From the NCBI GenBank assembly GCA_008086245.1, contig VSIX01000139.1, positions 1 to 64,000 on the forward strand: a stretch of DNA of 64,000 nucleotides, written 5' to 3'. How positions within the stretch are numbered: the first letter of the stretch is position 1; the number at the start of each line of letters is the position of its first letter. The position numbers and the translations under genes are program-made. The notes under the pieces were generated by a model, which saw nothing but the letters and a program-made list of their open reading frames with translations, was not told where the DNA came from and did not search any database. The DNA comes from Candidatus Mcinerneyibacterium aminivorans. GTDB lineage: Bacteria; Macinerneyibacteriota; Macinerneyibacteria; Macinerneyibacteriales; Macinerneyibacteriaceae. Of the stretch, positions 26,351 to 36,396 are shown piece by piece.

Positions 26351-27148
26351 ATGAAATTTGCGATTATTTCCGATATTCATGGTAACTATGAAGCATTTAA
26401 ATCCTTATTAATGAATTTAAAAGAGAAAGATATCAATCATATAATTAATCTTGGGGATATTGTGGGATATGGTGCAGATCCTATAAAATGTATTGAAACT
26501 ATTATGTATATGAATGGAGAGGAAGTTTCGAATCTGGATCGCAATGAAAAAAGAATAGCAACGGGATTCCGGATAAAAAATATTATGGGGAACCATGATT
26601 CGGCAGTTGTTAACTTTACCGATGTTAGGTTTTTTAACAGAATGGCATATGAAGCCATAATTTGGACAAAAGAACAGCTGAAGCATGAACATAAATCCTT
26701 TTTAAAAAAAATACAGTTATCGCATCAAATAAATGAAAAATATTACTTTTATCACTCAACCCCTACAGAAATTGAAGAATGGAATTATATCCATGATAAA
26801 TCTCTTGCAAAATATTATTTTAATAAACTGGAAAAAAAATATATTTTTGTAGGACACACCCATAGTCTAAGATTTTTTATTTTTAGAGAAGATAATGATA
26901 AAATTATAGATGTTTATCCCGAAAAAAAGATCTGGGAGTTAATTGAAGGATATAAATATATACTTAATCCTGGGAGTATTGGACAGCCCCGGGATGGGAA
27001 TTTTATGCCATCCTACTTGATCCTTGATACTAAAAGGAATAAAGTGCATGTAGAAAGATATGAATACGATGTCAATACTGCTATGAAAAAGATTACTGAT
27101 GCGGGCCTGCCTTATTTCCTTGCAGAAAGATTAAGAGTTGGCAAATAA
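26351..27148 (+). CDS. Calcineurin-type metallophosphoesterase
   Basis: 265 residues with all five metal-site motifs: SDIHGNYEAF, LGDIVGYGADP, IMGNHDSAV, a histidine in FYHSTP and VGHTHSLRFF. This places it with YfcE/MJ0936-type phosphodiesterases that cleave phosphodiesters or phosphomonoesters; the substrate is not predictable. It follows nusB by 12 bases, with GGAG before the ATG, and precedes the OmpA gene, so it may be in the same operon. Confidence 0.88.
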   Translation: MKFAIISDIHGNYEAFKSLLMNLKEKDINHIINLGDIVGYGADPIKCIETIMYMNGEEVSNLDRNEKRIATGFRIKNIMGNHDSAVVNFTDVRFFNRMAYEAIIWTKEQLKHEHKSFLKKIQLSHQINEKYYFYHSTPTEIEEWNYIHDKSLAKYYFNKLEKKYIFVGHTHSLRFFIFREDNDKIIDVYPEKKIWELIEGYKYILNPGSIGQPRDGNFMPSYLILDTKRNKVHVERYEYDVNTAMKKITDAGLPYFLAERLRVGK

Positions 27149-27164
27149 ATCGAAAGGGGGATTT

Positions 27165-29300
27165 ATGAAGAAGATTTTAATAATGATTGTTTTTATGTCA
27201 ATTGTGTTTACACCGTTAATGGCAAAAGATGGAGAACTACAAACTTCCTATTTATATGAAAATACAAGATTATTGCAAATGGATGGATATTCTTTTGGTA
27301 TGGGTGGTGCTTCCGTTGGTGTTTTAGGAAAATCTTTTAATTTAAACAACCATGCCAAAGATGCATTTTTGAGAGGTTTCGATGTTTCGGCGGGTATGAA
27401 TATGCTTTATTACAATGATTATTTCGAAAGTTATACGGCCCAGAGTTATTTTGGCAGTATAAATTTTCCATTAAAAGACTGGTTTATGGTTAATATAACT
27501 GGAATAAATAATTATCTACTTCTACCTAAAAGAGATGTCGCTAATCAGTGGGACTCGCTGGAACTTACAAAAAATTATTCTTCTACTTTGTTTTTTACTC
27601 TGGCTAGAAAAGTAAACTTAACTCCTAAGACACAGCTTGGGCTCGGGTTTACCGGTAAATATGTGGATCAAACAGTTCTGTTTGATTATAGAAGTGATTA
27701 TGTAGTACTGGAGGATGCTCCTGGAAAATATACATTGGGTAAAGGATTTGGAGCGGATGTTTCAATGATTGCAAGGTTTCAGCTTGGAAGCAGCACATAT
27801 TTTAATATGGGAGGCTCCCTTATTGATGTTGTTGCTCCTCTTAATGTAGTAATGGGTAAATATTTTGGTGCAGGACTTGAGATTAATCATGTTTTATTTT
27901 ATAAAAATGCGAAATTGAATCTTGCAGGAGATTATCTAATAAACCATTCAGATTCTACCAGAATGAGTTTTGGAATAGAGGAATGGATATTAAATGAAAG
28001 ACTGGCTTTGCGTTTGGGTTTTGTGGATACAAAAATTACAGCTATGGATAACAAAAAAGCGTTTACCTATGACCCGGATGGGGCTATAAATTCTGTATAT
28101 AATGATTATGATAGTTTGAATTTAGGATATAATCTTTATAACCCTAAAGAACAGATAACTATGGGGCTGGGATTTAAAGCCGGTGGCTTTGAAGCTAACT
28201 TTTCATATGCTTTAGGTAGTGAATATACTGGCAACTCAATGAGCTTTGATATCGCCTACACCGGAGAAGAAGTTAAAAAATCAACCTATAAATTTGAACC
28301 TAAAATAGAGCTTCAATCCAACTATAAATATTTTTCACCTAACGGAGATGGCAAAAGGGATCAGGTTATATTTTTTATGAATCCTAAGAACATTGAGGAA
28401 ATTGGGAAATGGAAACTTGAAATTTACAATAGTTCAGCGGATTTGGTTAAAGGCTTTAAAGGCAAGAAATCAGTACCCAAGCAAATTACATGGGATGGAA
28501 AAGATAAAAATAACAAAACACTACCTGATGGTGAATATTATGCTTTAACAGAAATTGAAGATATATACGGGAATGTTGGTAGCTCACAAAAAGTAAAATT
28601 TAAAATTATGAAGAAATCACCAAGTGTAGATTTGACTTTTATGCCCGACAAACTTCATCCTGGTTCAGAAAAGTTTAAATTTATGGTAACTCAAATGGAG
28701 TCAGTTGAAATAATAAAAACTAAAATTGTAATTATGAAAGAAGACGAAAAAATTGATGAAATTACATATGATGGGTTCAAGGATTCTTTTAAATGGAACG
28801 GGATATACGGGGATAACAATTATCCAGAAAAGGGCGAAGAGCTTACTGCTTATTGTGAACTAACAGATAACGCCGGAAATACGGGAAAAAGTGTTCTTGT
28901 TAATATTCCAGTTGGTGAAAAAGTAGTTGAGGAAGATAAAAAAGAAGTAAAAATGCCAGAAATATTCATTGCAGCAAGAATAAGATTTGCTACAAGTTCA
29001 TCAAAGCTTCCGTCAAGTGCAAAAGAAGAACTTGATGAGGTAGTTGAAATGTTGAACAAAAAGAAACAATTGAAGATTAGAATAGAAGGACATACTGATA
29101 GCCGAGGTGCTGCACAGACAAATTATAAATTATCTTTAGATAGGGCAAATGTGGTTAAGGAATATCTTATCGATGAAGGCGTTCCGGAAGATAGAATGGT
29201 AGTAGTAGGATATGGAGAAGATATGCCTATTGATAGCAATAACACTGAAAAAGGAAGAAAAAATAATAGAAGAGTAGATGTTATAGTAATTTCTGATTAA
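27165..29300 (+). CDS. OmpA-family outer membrane protein with N-terminal beta-barrel
   Basis: 711 residues: a signal peptide (MKKILIMIVFMSIVFTPLMA), a predicted beta-barrel of the PorV/UPF0164 type up to about residue 370, and a FlgD-like Ig segment (FSPNGDGKRD, ITWDGKDKNNKTLPDGEYYA, a gliding/CHU-type pattern). The C-terminal OmpA domain binds peptidoglycan (IEGHTDSRGAAQTNY, RANVVKEYL, RKNNRRVDV). It would tie the outer membrane to the cell wall. ATG 27165 follows AAAGGGGG. A strong terminator follows. Confidence 0.87.
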   Translation: MKKILIMIVFMSIVFTPLMAKDGELQTSYLYENTRLLQMDGYSFGMGGASVGVLGKSFNLNNHAKDAFLRGFDVSAGMNMLYYNDYFESYTAQSYFGSINFPLKDWFMVNITGINNYLLLPKRDVANQWDSLELTKNYSSTLFFTLARKVNLTPKTQLGLGFTGKYVDQTVLFDYRSDYVVLEDAPGKYTLGKGFGADVSMIARFQLGSSTYFNMGGSLIDVVAPLNVVMGKYFGAGLEINHVLFYKNAKLNLAGDYLINHSDSTRMSFGIEEWILNERLALRLGFVDTKITAMDNKKAFTYDPDGAINSVYNDYDSLNLGYNLYNPKEQITMGLGFKAGGFEANFSYALGSEYTGNSMSFDIAYTGEEVKKSTYKFEPKIELQSNYKYFSPNGDGKRDQVIFFMNPKNIEEIGKWKLEIYNSSADLVKGFKGKKSVPKQITWDGKDKNNKTLPDGEYYALTEIEDIYGNVGSSQKVKFKIMKKSPSVDLTFMPDKLHPGSEKFKFMVTQMESVEIIKTKIVIMKEDEKIDEITYDGFKDSFKWNGIYGDNNYPEKGEELTAYCELTDNAGNTGKSVLVNIPVGEKVVEEDKKEVKMPEIFIAARIRFATSSSKLPSSAKEELDEVVEMLNKKKQLKIRIEGHTDSRGAAQTNYKLSLDRANVVKEYLIDEGVPEDRMVVVGYGEDMPIDSNNTEKGRKNNRRVDVIVISD

Positions 29301-29310
29301 TAAATATAAT

Positions 29311-29342
29311 AAAAACAGCCCGTAATGTTACGGGCTGTTTTT
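29311..29342. terminator. Bidirectional rho-independent terminator
   Basis: A perfect 15 bp inverted repeat (29311-29325 with 29328-29342, AAAACAGCCCGTAA type) serves the plus-strand porin gene and the convergent minus-strand gene. The stop codon of the minus-strand gene (29328-29330) lies inside its right arm. Confidence 0.9.
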
Positions 29343-30467
29343 ATAAAAAGTAATTTTGATATCATCCGGAGTATCAATTTGGGTATCTTTCCCTCCGGAA
29401 ATAATTTGATTATCTTTTATTATTATTTTATTTCCCCAGCTGTCATTTTCCGGGTAATTCATAAGGTTGTTTTCTTTATAGTATTTTATAATCTCAAGGA
29501 TATTTTCTGTTTGTCCGGTTTTGATTGATGTTGAAGAATATTTATTTGTAAAAATGTTTAAATAAGAATTATCATAAATTAAATTTGTTAAAAAGATATA
29601 AACAAAAATCAGGAAAATAATTACCGGGATAACTTCTTCTAAAGTAGTTAGAATTCTTTGAAAAAAAATGTTTTTGATATTTTTGGATTGATCTTCTGCT
29701 TTTATTTCTTCTGCCGTGTCATTTTCTTCAACCTGGTCTGAATCTTTTCCTGTTTCACTTTTTTGGAATTCAATTACATCTCTATCCAGAAAGGAGGATA
29801 GAATGCTGAGAAAATTAATAGGACTGACAATTGATGTTTTGTTTATTACTTCTATGATATTATAATTATTATATCTAATAAGGTTAAAAATTTTCTTTTC
29901 TTCAGGGTTTAAAGGACCTGAAAGGTTGTTTTTTATTTTAATTTTATCTGTATAATCGATATTGAAATCCTCAAATGTTTGCAGGTTTTGTTTAATTTTT
30001 TCCTGAATATTAATTATTTGCTTCAGGGTTATTGAATAAGGAATTTGCGGAGTTCTTTCCGGGAGTTTTCCCTCCTGGAAATTGATTTTCTTATTAGTTA
30101 TTGTATTTAGCAGAAATATTATATATTGAATTTTATATTTGAAAAGCTGAAAAAGTGTTATTTGATCAATAGTATTTCTTTCAAGAAATATATCCCCTAA
30201 AAAACTTTCTGGATTATTTTCCTGTTCCTTGAGTGCTTCTTTTAATTCTTTTTCTGTTATATGTTTATAATTAAGCAGTATTTGACCCAGAAGTTTGCTA
30301 TTTTCGGATGGTTCTATTTCGATAAAGACGATTTCCCCGCTTGCGAAATAAAGATAAAAATTTTTATTATTTTCTTTTCTTGGGGTAATGATTTCCAGTG
30401 TGCCGGATTTGTTATTTAGAGCAATTTCTTCTAGGATATTAATTATATCATTATTTTTTTCATTCAT
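29328..30467 (-). CDS. Membrane protein combining a PATAN/DUF4388-like N terminus and a pseudopilin-like C terminus
   Basis: 379 residues. The N-terminal 100 (GTLEIITPRKENNKNFYLYFASGEIV split as GTLEI and FYLYFASGEIVFIE) resemble the PATAN/DUF4388 domain, and LGQILLNYKHITEKELKEALKEQ (split) resembles a type II secretion GspE N-terminal motif. A membrane helix lies at about 290-315. The C-terminal DSWGNKIIIKDNQIISGGKDTQ pattern is like the calcium-binding end of GspG-type pseudopilins. The domain reading is by eye. It starts 2 bases after the next gene upstream, an operon pair. Function unknown. Confidence 0.55.
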   Translation of the reverse strand: MNEKNNDIINILEEIALNNKSGTLEIITPRKENNKNFYLYFASGEIVFIEIEPSENSKLLGQILLNYKHITEKELKEALKEQENNPESFLGDIFLERNTIDQITLFQLFKYKIQYIIFLLNTITNKKINFQEGKLPERTPQIPYSITLKQIINIQEKIKQNLQTFEDFNIDYTDKIKIKNNLSGPLNPEEKKIFNLIRYNNYNIIEVINKTSIVSPINFLSILSSFLDRDVIEFQKSETGKDSDQVEENDTAEEIKAEDQSKNIKNIFFQRILTTLEEVIPVIIFLIFVYIFLTNLIYDNSYLNIFTNKYSSTSIKTGQTENILEIIKYYKENNLMNYPENDSWGNKIIIKDNQIISGGKDTQIDTPDDIKITFYKNSP

Positions 30468-30469
30468 TA

Positions 30470-32080
30470 TTAAAGCCTTCTTTTTTTAAAGAAATAGAAA
30501 ATTATTATATTACTTATTATAATAAAAACCGGAAGAAATAAATATATATTTTTAATTATTAAAAGATCTGTATATGAATATGTTATTAAAAAATCTTTAA
30601 AAATTAATGGAATAATCAGAAAAAGCGATATAAATGTAAGTATTATGCCTGTAAGATTAGACTTTGCATATATAAGTCCGCCACCCGGTAAAAAAAAGTT
30701 AATCAAAAAGCTTTTTAGAAATGTATTTCTGTTTATGTATTTTTGTCCATGTGTAATAAGATTGGTATATTGTGGATTTACTATGATATTCATACAGTAG
30801 GGACAAAATGTATTTCTTGAATGCTGATATACAAAAGAATCCGGTAAAATTGGTATGTTGCAGGAAGAACAGTGTGTTAAAGAATTATACTGAGAGGAAA
30901 AAGTTGAAATGAAAAATGAAATAATTAATATAAAAGTAAGAATGATATAAGGGATAAATAAATAATTCATAAAATTTGGCAGGGAGTCATCTGTATGTGT
31001 TATATAATAAAACAAATTTTTTAAAATAAATGATTTCTTTATTGAAGTAAGTAAAAAATTGGGTTTTGATTTGTTAAAATTAGGGATGGAATTATCTAAA
31101 GTTTTTGCTTTAGAATAGTATAGTTCAGCCAGCTCTAAGTTGTTATTAATAATGTAAAGCTGAGATAAATTGTAGAAAGTAATAGCCGATGGCCCAAAGT
31201 TATTCAGATTACTTTCAAAAATTTCTTCAGCATTATTTAGATTCTTTGATTTAACTGATGCTACTGCGTAGTTGTTAAAAATTTCACTGGAATGAAAACT
31301 TGAATCAATAATGTTTTTATAATTATTTTTAATAATTAACTGGATATTTTGATTGTTTGAATTTAAGTTTTCATAATAATTAGCCAATAATAAATTTTTA
31401 AGATGGCTGAATTCAAAATTATTATTTCTAAGATAAAGTAAATCCTCCCGGTTCATATTATTTTTATCCGCTATTTTTAGCATTTTCATTTCTTTTTGTT
31501 TAAGTGGATATCTTATTATAGAGGGATAAATATTAACTAGTATATAAGGTATAATTGCCATGAAAAATAATACCAGCAACTTTCTCAATTCTTTCTTTTT
31601 ATAAAGTGGGAAGGTGAATATGCTAATTAATAACCATCCCCCTGCCAGGTATACAATATAATAGAATATTTTTAGAATGAATCTGATAAAATAATTAACT
31701 TTGTTATTATAAATTGCGGGGAAATATTTAAATATAATTGTTTTAGTGTATTTTAGATTTATTAAAAAGACATATACTGTCAATACAGCAAATGCGATAA
31801 TCAAAAATAATATAAAAATGTTTGTTATAACCAGATATTTGGAATAAATTGAAGAGAAAAGCTTATTAACTCCAGTTATGAAATATTTAAAGGCACCTAT
31901 TTTTTTGTTTTTTAGTTCAGAAAAGAATTTCGCAAAATAAAGTTTTGAACTGGAATTAGGGGTTATCACAATGTTATCTTCATTATTGAGTATTCTATGA
32001 GCTTTAACATCTTCGGATTGAGGATATAACTGGGTGAAAAGCGATAATAAAATAAAAATTAATAACAAATAACGTTTCAT
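30470..32080 (-). CDS. Polytopic membrane protein with TPR-like region and zinc-ribbon
   Basis: 536 residues not assigned to a known family. A signal-like N terminus is followed by about four hydrophobic helices (75-185). A helical TPR-like stretch follows (about 215-330, with EIFNNYAVASVKSKNLNNAEEIFESN as an example, split here as FNNYAVASVKSKN and NAEEIFES). There is a CSSCN...CPYC zinc-ribbon near 405-430, then a GGGLIYA-like motif and more helices. It is in an operon with the PATAN-like membrane protein. It may be part of an envelope machine; no function is claimed. Confidence 0.5.
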   Translation of the reverse strand: MKRYLLLIFILLSLFTQLYPQSEDVKAHRILNNEDNIVITPNSSSKLYFAKFFSELKNKKIGAFKYFITGVNKLFSSIYSKYLVITNIFILFLIIAFAVLTVYVFLINLKYTKTIIFKYFPAIYNNKVNYFIRFILKIFYYIVYLAGGWLLISIFTFPLYKKKELRKLLVLFFMAIIPYILVNIYPSIIRYPLKQKEMKMLKIADKNNMNREDLLYLRNNNFEFSHLKNLLLANYYENLNSNNQNIQLIIKNNYKNIIDSSFHSSEIFNNYAVASVKSKNLNNAEEIFESNLNNFGPSAITFYNLSQLYIINNNLELAELYYSKAKTLDNSIPNFNKSKPNFLLTSIKKSFILKNLFYYITHTDDSLPNFMNYLFIPYIILTFILIISFFISTFSSQYNSLTHCSSCNIPILPDSFVYQHSRNTFCPYCMNIIVNPQYTNLITHGQKYINRNTFLKSFLINFFLPGGGLIYAKSNLTGIILTFISLFLIIPLIFKDFLITYSYTDLLIIKNIYLFLPVFIIISNIIIFYFFKKRRL

Positions 32081-32191
32081 AATTTAATGATAACACAAAA
32101 TTTTAAAAACTAAAATGTTGATATTAATTTTGCTTGTAAATAATACTATTTTAATTTATAATTTGTTTAGAATTTAGAAAAGGAGAATATT

Positions 32192-33655
32192 ATGAAGAAG
32201 AAAACATGGTATTTTTTACTGTTAATTATAACTTTATTGATGAGCATAAATATTATTATTCCTCTTAATGATTTTTTTGCGGATCTATCCTTAATCAATG
32301 ATGCGTATCATGTATTACAAAAGAAATATGTAGAACCCGACAAACTTGAGGATAAAAAAATTACTTATGAAGCCATACGAGGTATGGTAAAAACCCTGGA
32401 TGAACATACCGTTTTTATGGACCCCGAACAGAAAAAAATCTTTTTTTCAGATTTAGAAGGTTCTTTTGGCGGGGTCGGTATACAGATAGACAAAAGGGAT
32501 AATTATATTGTTGTTGTTTCTGCAATTGAAGGAACTCCTGCATATCAAAAAGGAATAAGGGCCGGCGATAAGATTGTTGAAGTTGATGGGGAATCTGTTG
32601 TGGGTATTTCTATTGATGGCATAATGAGAAAATTAAGGGGAGAAATTGGAACCGAAGTAAAAATAGGAATAATGAGAGAAGGAGTTGAAGAAATAATAGA
32701 TTTTAATATAAAAAGGGCCAAAATAGAAATTCCCAGTGTTACAGCCCATTTTATGTTAAATGATGATACCGGTTATATAAGATTAAGTCAGTTCAATGAG
32801 ACGGCTTTTGATCAAACCCTTGAAAGTCTGAAGGAGCTTGAGTCAAAAGGAATGAAAAAAATTGTTTTTGATCTAAGGGATAATCCCGGCGGCTTGCTCG
32901 AGATGGCATATAAAATTTCAAATTTATTTATTGAAAATGGCAAATCTATAGTGTCTACCAAAGGAAGAGATAATAAACTTCTGGAAGAAAAAATTGCAGA
33001 TAGCAATACTCCTTTTAAAGATGTTGAGATAGCAGTATTAATTAATGATGGTACCGCAAGTGCTTCGGAAATATTCTCTGGAGCTATTAAAGATTTAAAA
33101 AGGGGAATTCTTATAGGACAAAAATCATACGGAAAAGGCTCAGTTCAAAAAATATATCCTTTATCCGATGAATCTTCTATCAAAGTAACAGTAGCTTATT
33201 ATTTTACTCCTTCCGGCAAGTGTGTTGACAAAAAAGGAATAGAACCGGATTATGAAGTTGTAAAAAAAGAAATGAGCTATCAAATGCTTGAACTTGTAAA
33301 AAGAGATTATTTTTCAAAATTTGCAGAAAAATACCATAAGAACTATGAAATAGGAGAGAATTTTGAAATAAACCCCAATCCGTATCCGGATTTTATTAAC
33401 TTTCTTGAAAAAGAATCGAATTTTGATTTTAAAGATAATTTTATTAAAGATGAGCATATAAGGGAATTATTAGCAAATAATGTTGAAAACTGGAAAAATC
33501 TTATGCTTACCAAAATAAAAAAGGAACTGTCCCAAAGATTAAATTATAAACTTATAACTTTAATAAAAAATGAAATGGAGGGCAGAAAATATCTGTCTCA
33601 AAATGATAGATATATAGATAAAGCTGAAAGTATTCTTGCAGGGGGCAAAGAATAA
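32192..33655 (+). CDS. C-terminal processing serine protease (CtpA/Prc family, S41)
   Basis: 487 residues: an N-terminal signal anchor, a PDZ domain (GSFGGVGIQID, GTPAYQKGIRAGDKIVEVDG) and the S41 protease core. The catalytic dyad is seen as the Ser in NDGTASASEIFSGA near residue 290 and the Lys in SYGKGSVQ. It would cleave envelope proteins at their C termini in the periplasm. GGAG precedes the ATG. It is followed 3 bases later by tsaD. Confidence 0.9.
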   Translation: MKKKTWYFLLLIITLLMSINIIIPLNDFFADLSLINDAYHVLQKKYVEPDKLEDKKITYEAIRGMVKTLDEHTVFMDPEQKKIFFSDLEGSFGGVGIQIDKRDNYIVVVSAIEGTPAYQKGIRAGDKIVEVDGESVVGISIDGIMRKLRGEIGTEVKIGIMREGVEEIIDFNIKRAKIEIPSVTAHFMLNDDTGYIRLSQFNETAFDQTLESLKELESKGMKKIVFDLRDNPGGLLEMAYKISNLFIENGKSIVSTKGRDNKLLEEKIADSNTPFKDVEIAVLINDGTASASEIFSGAIKDLKRGILIGQKSYGKGSVQKIYPLSDESSIKVTVAYYFTPSGKCVDKKGIEPDYEVVKKEMSYQMLELVKRDYFSKFAEKYHKNYEIGENFEINPNPYPDFINFLEKESNFDFKDNFIKDEHIRELLANNVENWKNLMLTKIKKELSQRLNYKLITLIKNEMEGRKYLSQNDRYIDKAESILAGGKE

Positions 33656-33658
33656 TTT

Positions 33659-34660
33659 ATGTATATTTTGGGAATAGAAACCTCCTGTGATGAGACTTCA
33701 GTTAGTATTGTAGAAGATGGGAAAAAAATTATAGTTAATGAGATATATACACAGAAAATACATGAGAAATTCGGGGGAGTTGTTCCTGAAGTTGCCTCCA
33801 GAAATCATATTATCAAACTATTTGAGGTGCTGGAAGCTGCATTATCAGAATCTCAATTAAAACTTTCAGATATAGATGCTGTTGCTGTTACCCAGGGGCC
33901 CGGTCTGCTGGGAGCTTTGCTGGTAGGATTAAATGCAGCTAAAAGTCTTGCTTATGCACTTGATATTCCACTTATACCTGTAAATCATATAGAAGCCCAT
34001 CTTTTTGCTAATATACTGACATATCCGGATTTAAAGCCTCCATTTTTAGGGATCATTCTTTCCGGAGGCCATACAACAATGGTTAATGTTTCCGATTTTC
34101 ATGAATATAAATTAATAGGAGAGACCAGGGATGATGCAATTGGAGAATCTTTTGATAAAGTGGCGAAATTGCTTGGGTTGGGATATCCGGGAGGACCGAT
34201 TATAGATAAACTTGCTAAAAAAGGAGATGAAAATAAATATGAATTTCCGATTCCTGTTCCCGGTGATAGTTTCTATGATTTTAGTTTTAGTGGATTAAAA
34301 TCTGCAGTAAGAAGATTCGTCGATGATAATAATCAATTTAATGTTGAAGATGTTGCCGCTTCATTTCAGAAAGCTGCCGTTGAAGCGATAATATTAAGAT
34401 TAAAAAGATATATAGAGGAAAATAAAATAAACACAGTTGTAGCTGCTGGAGGAGTTGCTGCAAATAGTTACTTGCGAAGCAAAATGAAAAATTTGGCTGA
34501 AAAATTTAATGTTAATTATTACTTTCCGCCCTTAAAACTTTGTACGGATAATGCTGCAATGATTGCATCTCTTGGATATTATCTTTTGAAAAAAAATGGT
34601 CCTTTACCGAAGGAAAAATTTCTAAAACTCAATGCCAAAGCCAGAATGGATATATATTAG
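33659..34660 (+). CDS. tsaD: tRNA threonylcarbamoyladenosine synthase subunit
   Basis: TsaD, with TsaB/E, makes t6A37 in tRNAs that read ANN codons. The 333-residue product begins LGIETSCDETSVS and holds the metal-binding NHIEAH and ILSGGHTTM, with GGVAANSYLR near the end. Length and motifs are typical. It starts 3 bases after ctpA, so they are likely co-transcribed. TsaB, E and C are not in the window. Confidence 0.95.
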   Translation: MYILGIETSCDETSVSIVEDGKKIIVNEIYTQKIHEKFGGVVPEVASRNHIIKLFEVLEAALSESQLKLSDIDAVAVTQGPGLLGALLVGLNAAKSLAYALDIPLIPVNHIEAHLFANILTYPDLKPPFLGIILSGGHTTMVNVSDFHEYKLIGETRDDAIGESFDKVAKLLGLGYPGGPIIDKLAKKGDENKYEFPIPVPGDSFYDFSFSGLKSAVRRFVDDNNQFNVEDVAASFQKAAVEAIILRLKRYIEENKINTVVAAGGVAANSYLRSKMKNLAEKFNVNYYFPPLKLCTDNAAMIASLGYYLLKKNGPLPKEKFLKLNAKARMDIY

Positions 34661-34701
34661 AACTTTTCCTTTGAGGGAGAGATTTATAACATAAATCATT
34701 C

Positions 34702-34729
34702 TTGATATTTTTTCTGGAATGCTTATAAT
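34702..34729 (+). promoter_or_regulatory. Promoter of recA
   Basis: TTGATA (34702-34707) and a perfect TATAAT (34724-34729) with a 16-base spacer, 25 bases before the recA ATG. No LexA-type palindrome was found nearby. Confidence 0.6.
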
Positions 34730-34754
34730 AATTTTAAAATAGGAGGAGGTTTTT

Positions 34755-35819
34755 ATGGCTGATAATGGTAAAGAAAAAATGCTTCAAAAAGCAATAAAAC
34801 AGGTGGAAAAGGATCATGGAAAAGGTACTATAATGAAACTTGGAGATGATTTCCATGTTGATATAGATGCGATATCTACTGGTTCACTTAAAATAGATCA
34901 TGCATTGGGGATTGGGGGTATTCCCCGGGGAAGAGTTTCAGAAATTTATGGTCCTGAGGCATCAGGAAAAACTACATTGGCATTACATATAATAGCTGAA
35001 GCACAAAAAGAAGGCGGTGTTGCTGCATTTATTGATGCAGAACATGCACTGGATCCCAAATATGCTAAAACAATAGGTGTTGATATTGATAATTTACTTA
35101 TATCTCAGCCCGATAATGGTGAGCAGGCTCTGGATATAGTTGAAACACTTGTGCGGAGTGCAGCTATAGACCTTATTGTGGTGGATTCTGTTGCAGCACT
35201 AACTCCAAGGGCAGAAATAGAAGGCGAAATGGGGGATTCGCATGTTGGACTTCAGGCAAGATTGATGTCCCAGGCTTTAAGAAAGCTTACCGGAATTATA
35301 AGCAAAACAAAAACTTCCTTAATATTTTTGAATCAGATCAGAATGAAAATAGGAGTTATGTTTGGCAACCCTGAAACAACAACCGGTGGACATGCGCTGA
35401 AATTTTATACCTCATGTAGAATAGAGATAAGAAGATCCGGATCTATAAAAAAAGGAAATGATAAAATTGGAGCCGGTGCGAGGATAAAAATTGTCAAAAA
35501 CAAGCTTGCCCCACCGTTTAAGGTAACAAAGGTTGATATTATATATGGAAGAGGTATTTCAACAATAAATGAAGTTTTAGACATAGCAGTAGATAATGAT
35601 ATTATAGATAAAAGGGGTTCCTGGTATTCATATGAGGATTTAAGGCTGGGACAGGGAAAAGAAAATGTTAGAGAATATTTAAGAGACAATCCCGAGCTTT
35701 TTGAAGAATTAAGAGATAGAGTAAAAGCTCAACTTTTTGAAGATTATGAGAGTGATTATAATGAAGAAGACGAAGATGAAGATAACGAAGATAACTCCTC
35801 AGAAGAAGAGGAAGAATAG
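34755..35819 (+). CDS. recA: Recombinase RecA
   Basis: RecA forms filaments on single-stranded DNA for strand exchange and SOS signalling. The 354 residues have Walker [10 protein letters not shown], the [20 protein letters not shown] loop L2 and a C-terminal acidic tail rich in Asp/Glu (last 25 residues). AGGAGGAGG precedes the ATG. Its last 44 bases overlap the start of recX in another frame, so the acidic tail and RecX's basic start share DNA. Confidence 0.97.
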   Translation: MADNGKEKMLQKAIKQVEKDHGKGTIMKLGDDFHVDIDAISTGSLKIDHALGIGGIPRGRVSEIYGPEASGKTTLALHIIAEAQKEGGVAAFIDAEHALDPKYAKTIGVDIDNLLISQPDNGEQALDIVETLVRSAAIDLIVVDSVAALTPRAEIEGEMGDSHVGLQARLMSQALRKLTGIISKTKTSLIFLNQIRMKIGVMFGNPETTTGGHALKFYTSCRIEIRRSGSIKKGNDKIGAGARIKIVKNKLAPPFKVTKVDIIYGRGISTINEVLDIAVDNDIIDKRGSWYSYEDLRLGQGKENVREYLRDNPELFEELRDRVKAQLFEDYESDYNEEDEDEDNEDNSSEEEEE

Positions 35820-36396
35820 ATATAACATATTTGTAAACGATGAGTTTTTTGAGGGACTGGATGAAAATACAGTTGCAATACACACCTTATATGAAGGAAA
35901 AATATTAAAAGAAGAAGAACTTGAAAAAATTAGAAAAACGGAAATAAGAGAAAAACTTCATGATAGAATTATAAATTTAATATCAAAATTTCCCAAAACA
36001 GAGTATGAATTAAAAAACTATATTAAAAGGAAGGGCTATTCCGATGCAATAGCAGAAGAGGAAATTGTTAGATTAAAAAAATATGATTTAATAAATGATA
36101 GAAAGTATGCGATAAGATATATAGAATCCAACAGAAAATACAGCATACGGATGCTGAAAAAAAAATTGTATAAAAAGGGGATTGATAATAAAATTATTGA
36201 AGAGATCCTGAAAAAACCTGAAATAAGAAAGAAAGAAAAGGAAATTTTAAAGAAAAATGCAAGGAAGAAACTGAGAAAACTAAAAAAGAAAGAGGATAAA
36301 AAAAGAAAACTTTTTCAATATCTTGCAAGAAAAGGGTTTGATTATGATGATATATATAACATTATTGAAAAATTTTTGGACAGTGGGGAGTTATGA
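35776..36396 (+). CDS. recX: Regulatory protein RecX
   Basis: RecX limits RecA activity. The 206-residue product has the three-repeat helical fold, with [14 protein letters not shown] at its start, [20 protein letters not shown] and [15 protein letters not shown]. Of the in-frame ATGs, 35776 best matches the family start MKITKI; 35737 and 35761 are possible. It overlaps recA by 44 bases and its stop overlaps alaS start (ATGATG). No strong ribosome site is seen, so coupling to recA is likely. Confidence 0.88.
   Translation: MKITKITPQKKRKNRYNIFVNDEFFEGLDENTVAIHTLYEGKILKEEELEKIRKTEIREKLHDRIINLISKFPKTEYELKNYIKRKGYSDAIAEEEIVRLKKYDLINDRKYAIRYIESNRKYSIRMLKKKLYKKGIDNKIIEEILKKPEIRKKEKEILKKNARKKLRKLKKKEDKKRKLFQYLARKGFDYDDIYNIIEKFLDSGEL

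Noticed and set aside
34661-34754. LexA/SOS box before recA
   Set aside because: No palindrome of either the Gram-negative or the Gram-positive type was found around the promoter.
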